Positions 5,930 to 15,713 of a DNA stretch of 64,000 bases are shown one piece after another. Every line of letters starts with the position of its first letter. The stretch's first letter is position 1. Position numbers and translations under genes: made by a program. The notes beneath the pieces are model-generated. The model had not been told where the DNA came from and did no database searches. It saw only the letters and a program-made list of their open reading frames with translations. Origin of the DNA: Actinoplanes regularis (lineage in GTDB: Bacteria; Actinomycetota; Actinomycetes; Mycobacteriales; Micromonosporaceae); contig NZ_FZNR01000024.1 in NCBI RefSeq assembly GCF_900188005.1, positions 61,148-125,147 on the forward strand, read 5' to 3'.

Positions 5930-8914
5930 CTACCGCGACGGCGGCGCACCGCCGAGGAGCTGGCGGCTGGCGAGACGGTGGAACAGCCCGTCCCGGTCCG
6001 CCATCAGCATGTCGTAATCGCCTCGCTGGACGATCCGGCCGCGGTCCATCACCAGGATCGTGTCGGCGTCGCGCACCGTGGACAGCCGGTGCGCGATGAT
6101 GATCCGGCTGGCCGCCAGCTGACGGGTGCTGGAGGTGACGACCTCCTGCGTACGGTTGTCCAGCGCGCTGGTCGCCTCGTCGAAGAACAGCACGCGGGGA
6201 TGGTGGATCAGCGCGCGGGCGATGAGCACCCGCTGCCGCTGCCCCACCGACAGCGTGCCGCCCCCGAACGGCACCATGGTCCCCAACCCCATCGGCAGGG
6301 CCTGGACGTCCTGCTCGAGGCCGGCCATCCGGACCGCCTCCCAGACCCGGTCGAGCGGATAGCTGCCGGCGCCGCACAGGTTCTCCCGCAGGGAGCCCGC
6401 GAACAGCGTGCCGTCCTGCAGCACGACCCCGCACTGCCGGCGGACCGCCTGCACGTCCAGTTCCCACAGGTCCTGGCCGTCGTAGCGGACGCTGCCACTA
6501 CGCGGCTCCTCGAAGCCCAGCAGCAGCCGCAGCAGGGTCGACTTGCCGCAGCCGCTCGGTCCCACGACGGCGACGAACTCCCCTGGACGAACGGTGAACG
6601 AGACGTCGTCCAGGATCGGCGGTTGATCGGCGTGGTAGGCGAAGGTCACGTTGTGCAGGCTGATCTCGCCGCGGATCTCGCCCGGATCGGCGCGGTCGGG
6701 CCGCTTCTCGGGTTCCGCGTCGATGATCTCGTGCAGGTCGGCCAGCCGGGGAACCGCGGCCACGACCTCGATGCCGGCCGTGACCAGCACCAGCGCTGCA
6801 CCGAGCAGCAGCGCGAAGGCGACGTTGACCACGAAGAAGTCCTCGATCGTGAGCCGCCCGGCGAGCGGGCCGGCCAGGAGGGCGAACAGCGCCAGCTGGC
6901 CGGCGATCGGCAGCACACCGGCCGCCGCGGCCAGGACCGCCTGCACCCGCCGCACCCGCTGAAGCTCGGCCCGGGCCGTCGAGTTGGCCGCCGACCACCA
7001 GCTGTAGGCCCGGTCCTCGGCCGCCGCGATCTGCACCTTGGTGATGCCGCCCAGCAGTTGGTTGGTGCGCGCGGCGGCCCGGTGCTCGGCGGGCAGTGCC
7101 CGGTGCATGCGCCGCATCACCGCGCGGCCGCAGACCCAGGCGAGCACCGAGGTCGCGGCGAGCAGGGCGAAGCCGCTCAGCGCCACCCGGATGTCGATGA
7201 TCGCCAGCAGCAGCAGGTCGGCCACCACGGTCACGCCGGCCAGCACCCCCTGCGCCAGCACACCCGACAACGACTCCCGGACGAAGGTTATGCCGAGGAC
7301 GGCGTTCGCAAGTTCGCCGCTGGTGGTCCGGGAGAAGAACTGCGCCGGCAGGCGCATCAACCGGTCCCACACGGCCAGTTGCGAGCCGAGCTCCACGCGA
7401 CCCTCGACGCGCAGCAGCCGAAGGTTCTGGGCGATACCCACCAGCGCGGCCACGAGAGCGCTCGACACCAGCAGCGCCGCGGACTGCAGGAGCCCGTCGC
7501 CGGTGCCCTGACCGGCGACGGCCCCGAGCACCCGGCCGCTCATCAGCGGAATCGCCAGCCCCAGCCCGGCGACCACGGCCGCGGTGAGGACCAGGCCGGT
7601 CAGGTCGCGGCGGCCGCCGCGCAGCCCGCCGCGCAGCACGTCGCCGAGCGTCGATGCGAGCGGCAACGGGACCTGGACCACCGTGGCCGCCTCGCCGAAT
7701 CGGGCGATCTCGGCGGCGTCCAGCGGCAGCGTGGCACCGGTCTGCGGGTCCAGGGTCCGGTAACCGCCGCGGTGGTGGACCAGGGCGACCGCTTCCTCCT
7801 TGCCGTCATCGCCGGTGCGGCGCCATCCGATCATCGGGCCGAGGTCGCGCCGCGACCACCCGCCGGGCAACCGGACCTCCCGGACGTGCAGGCCGGAGGC
7901 GCGGGCCACCGCGTGCAGCGCTGCGCGCTGGTCGGCCGGCGCCTGACTGCGGTCGGCCGGTTCGACGATCCGGACCTGATCCTCGGTGATCAGCGCCCGC
8001 AGCACGGCGGCCGCGAGCTGGTAGGTGTTGAGGTGGGCCACCTCGGCCGGCGGCGCCTGCCGGTCGGTCGCGCCGACCACGCCGTAGGCGGCGCGCGCCG
8101 CGTCGGCGACCACCGCGGCGTTGATCTGTTTCCGCTTTCGCAGCGTGTGCAGGAACTCCGCGTCGGCACGGCCGATGCGCGTCTCCACGACCCGCAGGAG
8201 CCGGGCGACGTGCCGGTCCGCGGCGGTCCACAGCTGCCCCGCGGCGAGCAGTTCCCCGCTGCTCATGCTCTCCACCGTGCACGGCGCGGTCGCGGTGATC
8301 CAGTCCCGGGCGGTGAGCAGCAGCAACTCGCCGCCGCCGATCGGTTCACCGCGGTCACCGTCGTTGCGGACCACATCACCGCCCACGACCCGCAACCACC
8401 ACAGGCCGGAGGTCCCGGCGAGCACTCCGCCGGCGGCCAGGGAGCCGACCGAGCGGGGCGCCAGCGGCGGCGCGTCGCGCGGCGGCTGACCGGTGCGCAG
8501 CGCGTCGGCGATGGCCTGCAGGCCGGTCTCCAGGCCGGACACCAGGGCGCGGGCGACCTCCTCGCCGGCGGCGTCCGGCGTCACCGCCGCGTCGGCCGCG
8601 CCGACCACCGTGCGGTAGGCCGCTTCGCCGAGCCAGCCCACCTCGGTGTCCGGCAGCGGCACCACGACGAGCTGCCAGGCGCCGGCCACCGGGGGGCTCG
8701 GCATCAGGGTGCCGGCCGGGAGCCGGGCGACGAAGTGGCGTCGTGCTTGCGCGCCATCGGCCCCGCCGTGCCGTATCGCGAACAGATCGGCCGGGCCGCC
8801 ACGGATCAGCGCGGCGGCGTACTGCCCGTCAAGCCGCAACGGTCCCCGGCCGGCCGGTGTGGTCAGCCCGATCAGGTCCGTCCAGCCGGCGATCATCGGC
8901 GTTTCGATCGTCAT
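5930..8914 (-). CDS. NHLM-type RiPP exporter, ABC permease/ATPase without peptidase
   Basis: 994 residues from ATG 8912-8914. It fits the NHLM_micro_ABC2 (TIGR03797) architecture: a long N-terminal soluble region of about 400 residues, a six-helix ABC transmembrane domain, and a C-terminal nucleotide-binding domain with Walker A GPSGCGKST, signature LSVGQRQRV and Walker B VLFFDEATSALD. This subunit pairs with the C39-peptidase ABC protein encoded immediately upstream and with the HlyD-like adaptor to export NHLP-leader peptides. It is the last gene of the leftward SagB-cyclodehydratase-exporter operon, and the hairpin at 5844-5878 terminates it. Confidence 0.9.
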   Translation of the reverse strand: MTIETPMIAGWTDLIGLTTPAGRGPLRLDGQYAAALIRGGPADLFAIRHGGADGAQARRHFVARLPAGTLMPSPPVAGAWQLVVVPLPDTEVGWLGEAAYRTVVGAADAAVTPDAAGEEVARALVSGLETGLQAIADALRTGQPPRDAPPLAPRSVGSLAAGGVLAGTSGLWWLRVVGGDVVRNDGDRGEPIGGGELLLLTARDWITATAPCTVESMSSGELLAAGQLWTAADRHVARLLRVVETRIGRADAEFLHTLRKRKQINAAVVADAARAAYGVVGATDRQAPPAEVAHLNTYQLAAAVLRALITEDQVRIVEPADRSQAPADQRAALHAVARASGLHVREVRLPGGWSRRDLGPMIGWRRTGDDGKEEAVALVHHRGGYRTLDPQTGATLPLDAAEIARFGEAATVVQVPLPLASTLGDVLRGGLRGGRRDLTGLVLTAAVVAGLGLAIPLMSGRVLGAVAGQGTGDGLLQSAALLVSSALVAALVGIAQNLRLLRVEGRVELGSQLAVWDRLMRLPAQFFSRTTSGELANAVLGITFVRESLSGVLAQGVLAGVTVVADLLLLAIIDIRVALSGFALLAATSVLAWVCGRAVMRRMHRALPAEHRAAARTNQLLGGITKVQIAAAEDRAYSWWSAANSTARAELQRVRRVQAVLAAAAGVLPIAGQLALFALLAGPLAGRLTIEDFFVVNVAFALLLGAALVLVTAGIEVVAAVPRLADLHEIIDAEPEKRPDRADPGEIRGEISLHNVTFAYHADQPPILDDVSFTVRPGEFVAVVGPSGCGKSTLLRLLLGFEEPRSGSVRYDGQDLWELDVQAVRRQCGVVLQDGTLFAGSLRENLCGAGSYPLDRVWEAVRMAGLEQDVQALPMGLGTMVPFGGGTLSVGQRQRVLIARALIHHPRVLFFDEATSALDNRTQEVVTSSTRQLAASRIIIAHRLSTVRDADTILVMDRGRIVQRGDYDMLMADRDGLFHRLASRQLLGGAPPSR

Positions 8915-8943
8915 GCCGCCTCCTCCGTCCTCGGTCACGCAGG

Positions 8944-11133
8944 TCAGTGCTCGCGCAGGAGCCGGGCGTACGCCCCGCCGGCCGCCATCAACTCGTCGTG
9001 GGTGCCCCGTTCGACCGCACGACCGCCCTCGAGCACCACAATGAGATCCGCGTCCCGGATGGTGGACAGACGGTGGGCGACGATGAGGCAGGTCGCGCCC
9101 CGGCGGCGCAGATTGCGATCGATGAGCAGTTCGGTTTCGGCGTCCAGAGCGCTGGTCGCCTCGTCCAGCACCAGGACCTGGGGCCGGCGCACCAGCGCCC
9201 GGGCGATCTCCAGGCGCTGCCGCTGGCCACCGGAGAAGTTCCGGCCGCCCTCCTGGACCGGCCCGGACAGACCGCCGGCCCGGCCGGCGATCTCGGCGAA
9301 GATCGCGGCATCCTTGAGCGCCGCGATCACCTCCTCGTCGCCGATCGTCGGATCCCACAGCGTCACGTTGTCCCGGATGGTTCCCTCGAAGAACATCCGG
9401 TTCTGGTCGACCATCGCGACGGTGGCCGCCCACAGCTCGGCGTCGATCTCGTCGCGCCGGAGCCCGTCCACCGTGACCTGGCCGGACCAGGCCGGGTAGA
9501 GACCCGCCACGAGGCGGCCCACGGTCGACTTCCCGCTGCCCGAGGAGCCGACCAGGGCGACCCGCGACCCGGGCGGCATGTCTAGGTCGAAATCCGACAG
9601 CAGCGGCGCGCCGAGCGGGTTGTAGCCGAAGCTCACCTTCTCGATCCGCAGGTGTCCCTGCAGGGGAGCAACCGGAGCGGTCACCGCCGTACGGGCCGGG
9701 GCCGGATAGCGTTCCACGTCGCGCAACCGGCTCAGATCGGCGCTCATGTCCTGCAGCCTCGAGCCCAGCGCGGTCAGGTTGACGATCGGCCGGTTCATGG
9801 CGGTGACCAGCCCCTGCATCGCCACCAGCACCCCGACGCTCAAGGTGCCGGCGAGCACCTGCCGGCTGCCGAGCCCGAGGAGGACGGCGGTGTTCAGCGC
9901 CGCGATCAGCGCCGGAATCACCGACAGCACCGCGGCCGGCACACCGAGCCGCTGCTGGCTCGAACTGACGGCGGCACCGCGCGCCGCGAAGCGCTGGTAG
10001 CCGACCTCCTCCTCGCCGGTGGCCTTGATCGACTCGATCATCTGGATGGTGGTGTAGACGGTCGCGAACATCTTGCCGCGCTCCGCCTGCAGACCCGCGA
10101 CCACGCTGGTGCGGTGCGCCGCCACGTAGCGCAGCACGGCCACGTTCAACCCGGCGAACGCCATCGCGCAGAGCCCGAGTGTGACGTCGTAGGAGCACAA
10201 CAGCACCCCGTACGCCCCGACCAGCGCGGTGTCCACCGCGGTGGCCGCCACGCGCCGGGTGAGCAGGTCGGCCACCACGTCGTTGCTGCGCACCCGCTGG
10301 GTGAGGTCGGCCGCCTGACGCTGGTCGAAGAAGGCGACCGGCAGCCGGAGCAGGCGCCGGAAGAAGCGCGAGCCGCTGCTCAGCGCCAGGGCGGTCTCGC
10401 TGCGGATCAGCAGTCGCTGCTGCAGCAGCCCGGCGACCAGGGTGAGCAGCACGGCGGCGCTCATGGCCAGCGCCAGCGACGTGAACGCACCGTGATCCTT
10501 GCCCAGCAGCACCCGGTCGACGAAGACCCGCACCAGCGCCGGCTGGGTCAGGCCGACCACCGCGATGAGCAGGCCGAGCAGCACGGTCAGTGGCACCACC
10601 GAACCGAGGTTGCGCCACCGCCGGGCCAGCTGGGGCAGCACCCGGAACGGGGTCCCGCCGGGCTCGAAGTCCGGGCCCGGCCGCATGGTGAGGACAATGC
10701 CGGTGAACGCGCTGTCGAACTCGGACCAGCTGACCGTTCGCGGACCGGTGGCCGGATCGTTGATCCGCACCCGGCGCCCGAGCCCCTCCAGAACCACGAA
10801 GTGCTCGAACTTCCAGAACAGCACCGCGGGCAGCGGCACGTCGGCCAGCCCGTCGACGTCCATCTGGAAACCCTTGGCGACCAGGCCGTACTTGCGGGCG
10901 CCTTTGAGGACGCTGGCCGCCGTGGATCCGTCCCGGCTGACGCCGCAGGTCTGCCGGAGCTCCTCGAGGGCGACATGCCGTCCGTAGCGGCCGAGGACGA
11001 TGCCGAGGGCGGCGGCGCCGCACTCGACCGCCTCCATCTGGATCACGGTGGGGGTCCGGACCCGGCGCCGGCGGGGGTGGGGTACGGCCGCGGCGGAGAC
11101 CTCGCCCAGGTCGATGTCGGCCGGGGCGGTCAC
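8944..11133 (-). CDS. NHLM-type RiPP exporter with C39 leader peptidase (ABC permease/ATPase)
   Basis: 729 residues from GTG 11131-11133, which overlaps the HlyD stop as GTGA. The N-terminal C39 peptidase has a visible catalytic triad: Cys38 in MEAVECGAAALG, His111 in KFEHFVVLEG and Asp126 in RINDPATG. A six-helix ABC membrane domain follows, then a nucleotide-binding domain with Walker A GSSGSGKST, signature FSGGQRQRL and Walker B VLVLDEATSALD. This matches NHLM_micro_ABC1 (TIGR03796). It should cut the precursors after their GG or AG sites while pumping out the modified cores. With its partner ABC and adaptor it forms the export route for all three precursors. Confidence 0.93.
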   Translation of the reverse strand: MTAPADIDLGEVSAAAVPHPRRRRVRTPTVIQMEAVECGAAALGIVLGRYGRHVALEELRQTCGVSRDGSTAASVLKGARKYGLVAKGFQMDVDGLADVPLPAVLFWKFEHFVVLEGLGRRVRINDPATGPRTVSWSEFDSAFTGIVLTMRPGPDFEPGGTPFRVLPQLARRWRNLGSVVPLTVLLGLLIAVVGLTQPALVRVFVDRVLLGKDHGAFTSLALAMSAAVLLTLVAGLLQQRLLIRSETALALSSGSRFFRRLLRLPVAFFDQRQAADLTQRVRSNDVVADLLTRRVAATAVDTALVGAYGVLLCSYDVTLGLCAMAFAGLNVAVLRYVAAHRTSVVAGLQAERGKMFATVYTTIQMIESIKATGEEEVGYQRFAARGAAVSSSQQRLGVPAAVLSVIPALIAALNTAVLLGLGSRQVLAGTLSVGVLVAMQGLVTAMNRPIVNLTALGSRLQDMSADLSRLRDVERYPAPARTAVTAPVAPLQGHLRIEKVSFGYNPLGAPLLSDFDLDMPPGSRVALVGSSGSGKSTVGRLVAGLYPAWSGQVTVDGLRRDEIDAELWAATVAMVDQNRMFFEGTIRDNVTLWDPTIGDEEVIAALKDAAIFAEIAGRAGGLSGPVQEGGRNFSGGQRQRLEIARALVRRPQVLVLDEATSALDAETELLIDRNLRRRGATCLIVAHRLSTIRDADLIVVLEGGRAVERGTHDELMAAGGAYARLLREH

Positions 11134-11936
11134 CGGTTCACCAGCCAGTCGATCGGGTGTTCGGTGGCGATGGTGAACCGGGCGGTGATCGCGCTGGCGG
11201 AGTTGAGCTGGAACGGTGGTGCGGTCTTGGACCAGCGCAGGCCGCTCGGCGAGCCGGGGTCGGTCTGCAACGGCACGGTGACCCGGATGACGCTGCCCGC
11301 GCCGAGCAGGCGGCGGAGGTCGGCGCCGCTGCCCAGGAAGGCCCGCATCGACTGCTCGGTCTCCGGGAACGACGCGACGTCGGTGACGGTGCCGGAGAGG
11401 GTGCCGAACACCGCGCTCGGCACCGCGTCGGCGACGACGGTGACCCGGTTTCCCGGTTGCAGCAGGGGGGCCGCGGCAGCGGGTACGAAGACCACCGCCT
11501 GCAGCGCGTCCCCGGGCGTGTCGAGCCGCTCCATGTCGGCGACCGGCGTGCCCGGTTCCAGCAGCTCCCCCTCGCTGACCAGCCAGGCCACCACGTACGC
11601 GTCCCACGGCGCGTTCACGATGGTGATCTTCCCGTCCTGTTCCACGCTGTACAGCGGCGTGCCCTTGGTCACCCGCTGATCGGCCGCGCTCCAGACCTTG
11701 ACGACCTGGCCACCGATCATCGCGTCGACGGCGGACACCCCGTTGGAGTGGATGAGCACGCCGGCCGCCCCCACCACCCGCGGCACGGTCCCGTAGACCG
11801 CCCACACTCCCGCGCAGGCCACCGCGACGGTCATGGCCACGGTGATCAGCCAGCTCGGCACGCCGGCGAGCTTGATCACGTCGTCCAGTTGTTCCGGCGC
11901 CTCCAGGTGGCGCAGCGCCTGTCGCCGGAACTTCAT
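11130..11936 (-). CDS. NHLM-type HlyD-like membrane fusion/adaptor protein
   Basis: 268 residues from ATG 11934-11936. One transmembrane helix near residues 25-50 (PSWLITVAMTVAVACAGVWAVYG) anchors an extracytoplasmic beta-rich region with biotinyl-lipoyl-like segments (GGQVVKVWSAADQRVTKGTPLY, GDALQAVVFVPAAAAPLLQPGNRV). Size and position match the NHLM_micro_HlyD family (TIGR03794) that always travels with the two NHLM ABC proteins. In a Gram-positive cell it presumably acts as an accessory extracellular guide rather than a periplasmic bridge. It overlaps genes on both sides (the SagB-like end and the ABC start). Confidence 0.88.
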   Translation of the reverse strand: MKFRRQALRHLEAPEQLDDVIKLAGVPSWLITVAMTVAVACAGVWAVYGTVPRVVGAAGVLIHSNGVSAVDAMIGGQVVKVWSAADQRVTKGTPLYSVEQDGKITIVNAPWDAYVVAWLVSEGELLEPGTPVADMERLDTPGDALQAVVFVPAAAAPLLQPGNRVTVVADAVPSAVFGTLSGTVTDVASFPETEQSMRAFLGSGADLRRLLGAGSVIRVTVPLQTDPGSPSGLRWSKTAPPFQLNSASAITARFTIATEHPIDWLVNR

Positions 11937-13390
11937 GCCGTCCTCCGCGAGCCGAGCGCGAAGTCGGCGATGTTCGGCTCCACCAGCGGGTCGATGCCGG
12001 CGAGACGGGCGAAGCCGGCCGAGTCACCGGCCCCGAGGGCGCAGGGCGCGAGCCCCATCGCGGTCGCCACCAGATACATCAGACCGGTGAGCACCCCGGC
12101 GTTCTTGAGGGCCATGGCGTAGCTCAGTCCTTCGTACTTCCACATCATCCGTTGCACGCGTGCGGTGATCACGAGCAGAACCTGCGGTGTTTCGGCCATG
12201 CCGGCCGCCGAGCGGGCATACCGGGCCACCCGGCCGCCGGTGGTATCGGTGTCGGTGAGCAGCGTGAGCCGGTGCTCGACGGAGTCGTAGTGGTACAAGC
12301 CGGGGTCGAGACCGGAGCAGCGCGAGACGAGCGGATATATCTCCAGCTCGCAGAGCCCGCCGCCGCCCGGGTACGGGCGATGGCCGATCTCCTGCCCGCC
12401 GGCCTCCTTGACACCGCTGGTGTACTGCACCCGGTACAGGAACTCACCGAGGGCGTCGACGGTGAGCGGCTGACCGTCGTCGTGTTCCCGGATCGAGCGG
12501 CGTGCCCGCACCACCGTCGTCAGCGGGTCGTCGCGCTTGGCCACCAGCTCCATGTCCGGGACCGGCAGCACCTGGTGGCGGCCGTCCGGGAAGTCACGGC
12601 GCAGCGAGGCCGGGGGCAGCTTGCCGCGGAACGGATACGTGCCGCCCACCGCGGCGACGTGCCGGCCCGGCCGCGCCCGGTCGTGCAGGGCGAGCTCCTC
12701 GGGCAGCCAGTAGGCCAGCGGGGCGGCCGAGGACTCCTGCTCGAACTCCGCCGCGGTGACCAGCAGCCGGGCGGTGAGCAACTCGTCGAGGACGCGGCCG
12801 GCGATCGGCTCCGGCACGGCGAGAATGTGCGCCACGCCGCGGACGTCGCAACCCGGGTCCGCCGCGGCGGCGAACACCGTCGCCAGGCCGGCGTCGACGC
12901 AGGCGACGGCGACCGTGGCCAGCGGCGAACCGGCCACCAGCCGTCCGTCCTGGACGCGCAGGCCGGCGAAGCGGGAGAGCCGGTAACGGCTGCCCGGCTC
13001 GTGCCGCCGCGCCTCCGGCAGGCTGCCCGAGCCCAGGCCCCGCGGAACCACGTCGAGCAACGGCCGGCCGCCGGCGTGCAGCCGGCGCTCCAGCCAGGAG
13101 TGGGCGGCCAGACGGCGCAGCAGGATCTGCGCGGGCAGCACCTGTCCCTCGCCTTCCAGACCGACGACGATCCGGTGCAGTTCCAGGTCGCCGACCCAAT
13201 CGGCGGCCAGCCGCAGGGCCAGCGCTCGGCGGCTGACGCCGAGCCCGCTCAGCGGAAGCTGGAACCGGCTCTGCCGCAATCGCAGCTCACCGGTCTCATC
13301 GGTGTTCAACTCCGCGTCCCGGCGCAGGCGGAACGATTCGTGGGCGGCGGCCGCCGCGGGCGGACCGCCGCGGATTGCTGTACTCGTCAC
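11933..13390 (-). CDS. SagB-type azoline dehydrogenase (McbC/ThcOx family)
   Basis: 485 residues from GTG 13388-13390, preceded by GAGGGGG. The C-terminal half is an FMN nitroreductase fold as in SagB/McbC: VVRARRSIREHDDGQPLTVDALGEFLYRVQY, then RPYPGGGGLCELEIYPLV, and a closing MWKYEGLSYAMALKNAGVLTGLMYLVATAMGLAPCALG. The N-terminal 200 residues resemble the leader-recognition or accessory region of long actinobacterial SagB proteins. It should oxidise azolines installed by the fused cyclodehydratase to aromatic thiazoles/oxazoles. The Lys and Tyr seen near MWKYEGLSY are consistent with the catalytic Lys-Tyr pair of BcerB/McbC. It sits between the cyclodehydratase and the exporter in one operon. 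Confidence 0.9.
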   Translation of the reverse strand: MTSTAIRGGPPAAAAAHESFRLRRDAELNTDETGELRLRQSRFQLPLSGLGVSRRALALRLAADWVGDLELHRIVVGLEGEGQVLPAQILLRRLAAHSWLERRLHAGGRPLLDVVPRGLGSGSLPEARRHEPGSRYRLSRFAGLRVQDGRLVAGSPLATVAVACVDAGLATVFAAAADPGCDVRGVAHILAVPEPIAGRVLDELLTARLLVTAAEFEQESSAAPLAYWLPEELALHDRARPGRHVAAVGGTYPFRGKLPPASLRRDFPDGRHQVLPVPDMELVAKRDDPLTTVVRARRSIREHDDGQPLTVDALGEFLYRVQYTSGVKEAGGQEIGHRPYPGGGGLCELEIYPLVSRCSGLDPGLYHYDSVEHRLTLLTDTDTTGGRVARYARSAAGMAETPQVLLVITARVQRMMWKYEGLSYAMALKNAGVLTGLMYLVATAMGLAPCALGAGDSAGFARLAGIDPLVEPNIADFALGSRRTA

Positions 13391-13409
13391 CGTGGACCCC
13401 CTCGCCTTG

Positions 13410-15713
13410 TCAGAAGAAGACATTGAGTGGATTGATCGAGTCCTCACCGGGCGCCCGCGGGGTGCGGGCCAGGGCGGCCGGCACGTCCCAGAGCCGTCCC
13501 GGTCCCAATCGGCGCCAGAAGTGCCGCAGTCCGGGCACCATCACCTTGACCACGGCCAGATCCAGGTCCGGGCGGGACTGGTCCAGCACGATCACCTCGA
13601 GGCCGGCCCGGCGGAGCCGATCGACGCAGTGCCGCACGTCCCCGGCCACGTCCCCGGTTCCGGCCCGGTCATGGGTGTGCACGGTGCTCGGCGGCAGTTG
13701 CGGGTCCGGTGTCAGCCACGGCTGGTCGGCCACCCGGACGGTCCGGTACCAGGCCACGGTGTCGGGGTCGGTGATGCCGTACCGGGTGTTGCCGCCGACG
13801 AACCGCGCGACGATCGGCAGGAACTGGTTCAGCTCGGTCAGCGCCCGGCCGAGCGCTGTCGCCGGGTCGAGATGGCTGCCGAATCCGACGATCACGTCCT
13901 CGGTGGGCCGCTCGAGGTGCCGGGACACCGCGGCGTACGCCGGCATGCCGAGATCGGCCGTGAGGTCCAGCGCCCACAGCTCCCGGCCCAGGGCGTCCTC
14001 GTAATGGGCTTGCAGCGCGTCGATCCACGGGTCGGCGAACGACGCCAGGTCGACGCCGGGAAGCCGGGAGCGGTGGTACCACCACAGGGCGACGCTGTCC
14101 CGCTCCACCAGTTCGCCGAGACCCTGCAGGATCGCCTCGGCAAGGGTGTTGCCCGCCGAGCAGCCGTTCGAGTCGGGCGCGCAGACGTCGAGCGCGGCTA
14201 TGTCCGGGTGGCCGTACCAGCAGTAGGCGGCCGGCACGTCGCGCGGGGCGTCGTGGGTGAGCGACCAGGCGGTGCTCCAGTCCAGCGGCTGATCGTCGGC
14301 CAGCGGTACCGGGACGCGGTGGAAGTGTCCGCCGCCGGCGTTGCTGTGCCCTCGGTTGGCGTACTGCTTGTCGGAGAAGAGCAGCAGGTCGCGCGGGTGC
14401 ACGGTGGTGGCCGGGTCGAGATCGGCGTACGCGGCCCGGCGCACCGGCCGATCATCGCGCCAGACCCCGCTGTACCGCTCGATCGCCTCGGCGATGGCAC
14501 TCACCTTGGCCTGCGCGACCGTACGGCCCTTGCCACCCGACAACCCGCGCAGGCTCTTGCGCAGACCGGCCGGGTGCCGGGCCACGGCGAAGTTGTGTCC
14601 GGAGATCCAGCTCTGGGTGAGGTCGTCGGGGCCGGTGAGCGGATCCAGCCGGGTGACGACGCCCAGGTACCGGCTCACGTGCCTGGTCAGCCGTTGCTCG
14701 ACCTCGGCGGTGGACGCGGTACGGGTGCCGCCGTCCACGTCGGTCGCTGCCGCGGCGGCCAGGGTGATCCGCGGATCGGCGGCCCGGGTGAGGCCGGGGT
14801 CACCGCACGCCGGGCACTGCGGCTGGCGGATCAGCTCGTGCTCCGAGGTGGTCAGGTCGCGACTGTCCAGGGTGATCATCCGGCCGGTGATGCGGGGCGA
14901 CCGCCCGGCGACGGCCAGCACCGGCAGCTCCGCCGCGAGCAGACCGACCGCGGTCGCCACCGTGCCGGGCAGGACCGCCCGTGCCACGGTCACCCGGCGA
15001 CCGGCGTCGCCTTGCCCGGCCAGGTAGTTCTCCACCTGCTCGTTCTCCAGCCACCGCTGCCGCAGGCAGGACCAGCATCCGGTCGAGCCCGGGATCAGGT
15101 GGGGGCCGAGGACCAGCACCGAGCCGTGCGCCCGGATCAGGGTCCACGGACGGCCGGCGCTCAGGCAGGCGTCGTTCACCAGGGACAGCCGGTCGTCCAC
15201 GTACGAGCCGGGCGCGACCACGATCTGGTCGGCGCCGGCCAGGATGGCCCGCAGGTCGGGGTCGTCAGCGGCCACGACCTGCACGCGGCCCACCATGGGG
15301 GCCAGCCGGTCCGCGATCGAGGCGGTCACCGGCGAGCCGGCGTCGACAAGCAGCACCCGCCCGGTCGCCGTCCACTGCTCGGCGGCGTCCGGGGCGACCC
15401 CGCGGGCGTCCCAGCCGGCCGCCACGGCGGTACGGGTCCCGGCCGGTCCGTCGGCCAGCAGTTCGAGCCCGGCCAGCCGGCGCAGCCCGGACGCGACGGC
15501 CGCCATCGGGTGCCGGTCCGCGACCAGGGCGGCAAGCCGCTCCACGGTCCGGGTGCCGTCCAGCAGCGGCGTCAGGGCGACCGTCGCCGGATCGTCGATC
15601 AGCAGGTTGCGGTGCTCGCCGACGACGACCAGGTAGGCACCCTCCGGACCGGAGCAGAGAACCGGCTGGTAGTCCGCCCTCAGCCGGGGGCGGCGCAGGC
15701 GGCCGGTGTCCAT
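13410..15713 (-). CDS. Fused TOMM cyclodehydratase (E1-like/ocin-ThiF plus YcaO)
   Basis: 767 residues from ATG 15711-15713. Residues 1-350 form the C-type partner: a winged-helix leader-binding start (ADYQPVLCSGPEGAYLVV...LLDGTRTVERLAALV), a ThiF-like core, and a zinc site from GCWSC and CPACGDPGL. Residues 370-767 are a YcaO domain with ATP-binding elements SAIAEAIERYSGVW, EAILQGLGELVERDSVALWWY and ALTELNQFLP. Such fused C-D enzymes convert Cys/Ser/Thr of leader-bound precursors to azolines. The protein ends in NPLNVFF and lacks the usual PxPxP C-terminus. The Cys-rich precursor 3 is the obvious substrate. Its ATG overlaps the lipoprotein stop. Confidence 0.93.
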   Translation of the reverse strand: MDTGRLRRPRLRADYQPVLCSGPEGAYLVVVGEHRNLLIDDPATVALTPLLDGTRTVERLAALVADRHPMAAVASGLRRLAGLELLADGPAGTRTAVAAGWDARGVAPDAAEQWTATGRVLLVDAGSPVTASIADRLAPMVGRVQVVAADDPDLRAILAGADQIVVAPGSYVDDRLSLVNDACLSAGRPWTLIRAHGSVLVLGPHLIPGSTGCWSCLRQRWLENEQVENYLAGQGDAGRRVTVARAVLPGTVATAVGLLAAELPVLAVAGRSPRITGRMITLDSRDLTTSEHELIRQPQCPACGDPGLTRAADPRITLAAAAATDVDGGTRTASTAEVEQRLTRHVSRYLGVVTRLDPLTGPDDLTQSWISGHNFAVARHPAGLRKSLRGLSGGKGRTVAQAKVSAIAEAIERYSGVWRDDRPVRRAAYADLDPATTVHPRDLLLFSDKQYANRGHSNAGGGHFHRVPVPLADDQPLDWSTAWSLTHDAPRDVPAAYCWYGHPDIAALDVCAPDSNGCSAGNTLAEAILQGLGELVERDSVALWWYHRSRLPGVDLASFADPWIDALQAHYEDALGRELWALDLTADLGMPAYAAVSRHLERPTEDVIVGFGSHLDPATALGRALTELNQFLPIVARFVGGNTRYGITDPDTVAWYRTVRVADQPWLTPDPQLPPSTVHTHDRAGTGDVAGDVRHCVDRLRRAGLEVIVLDQSRPDLDLAVVKVMVPGLRHFWRRLGPGRLWDVPAALARTPRAPGEDSINPLNVFF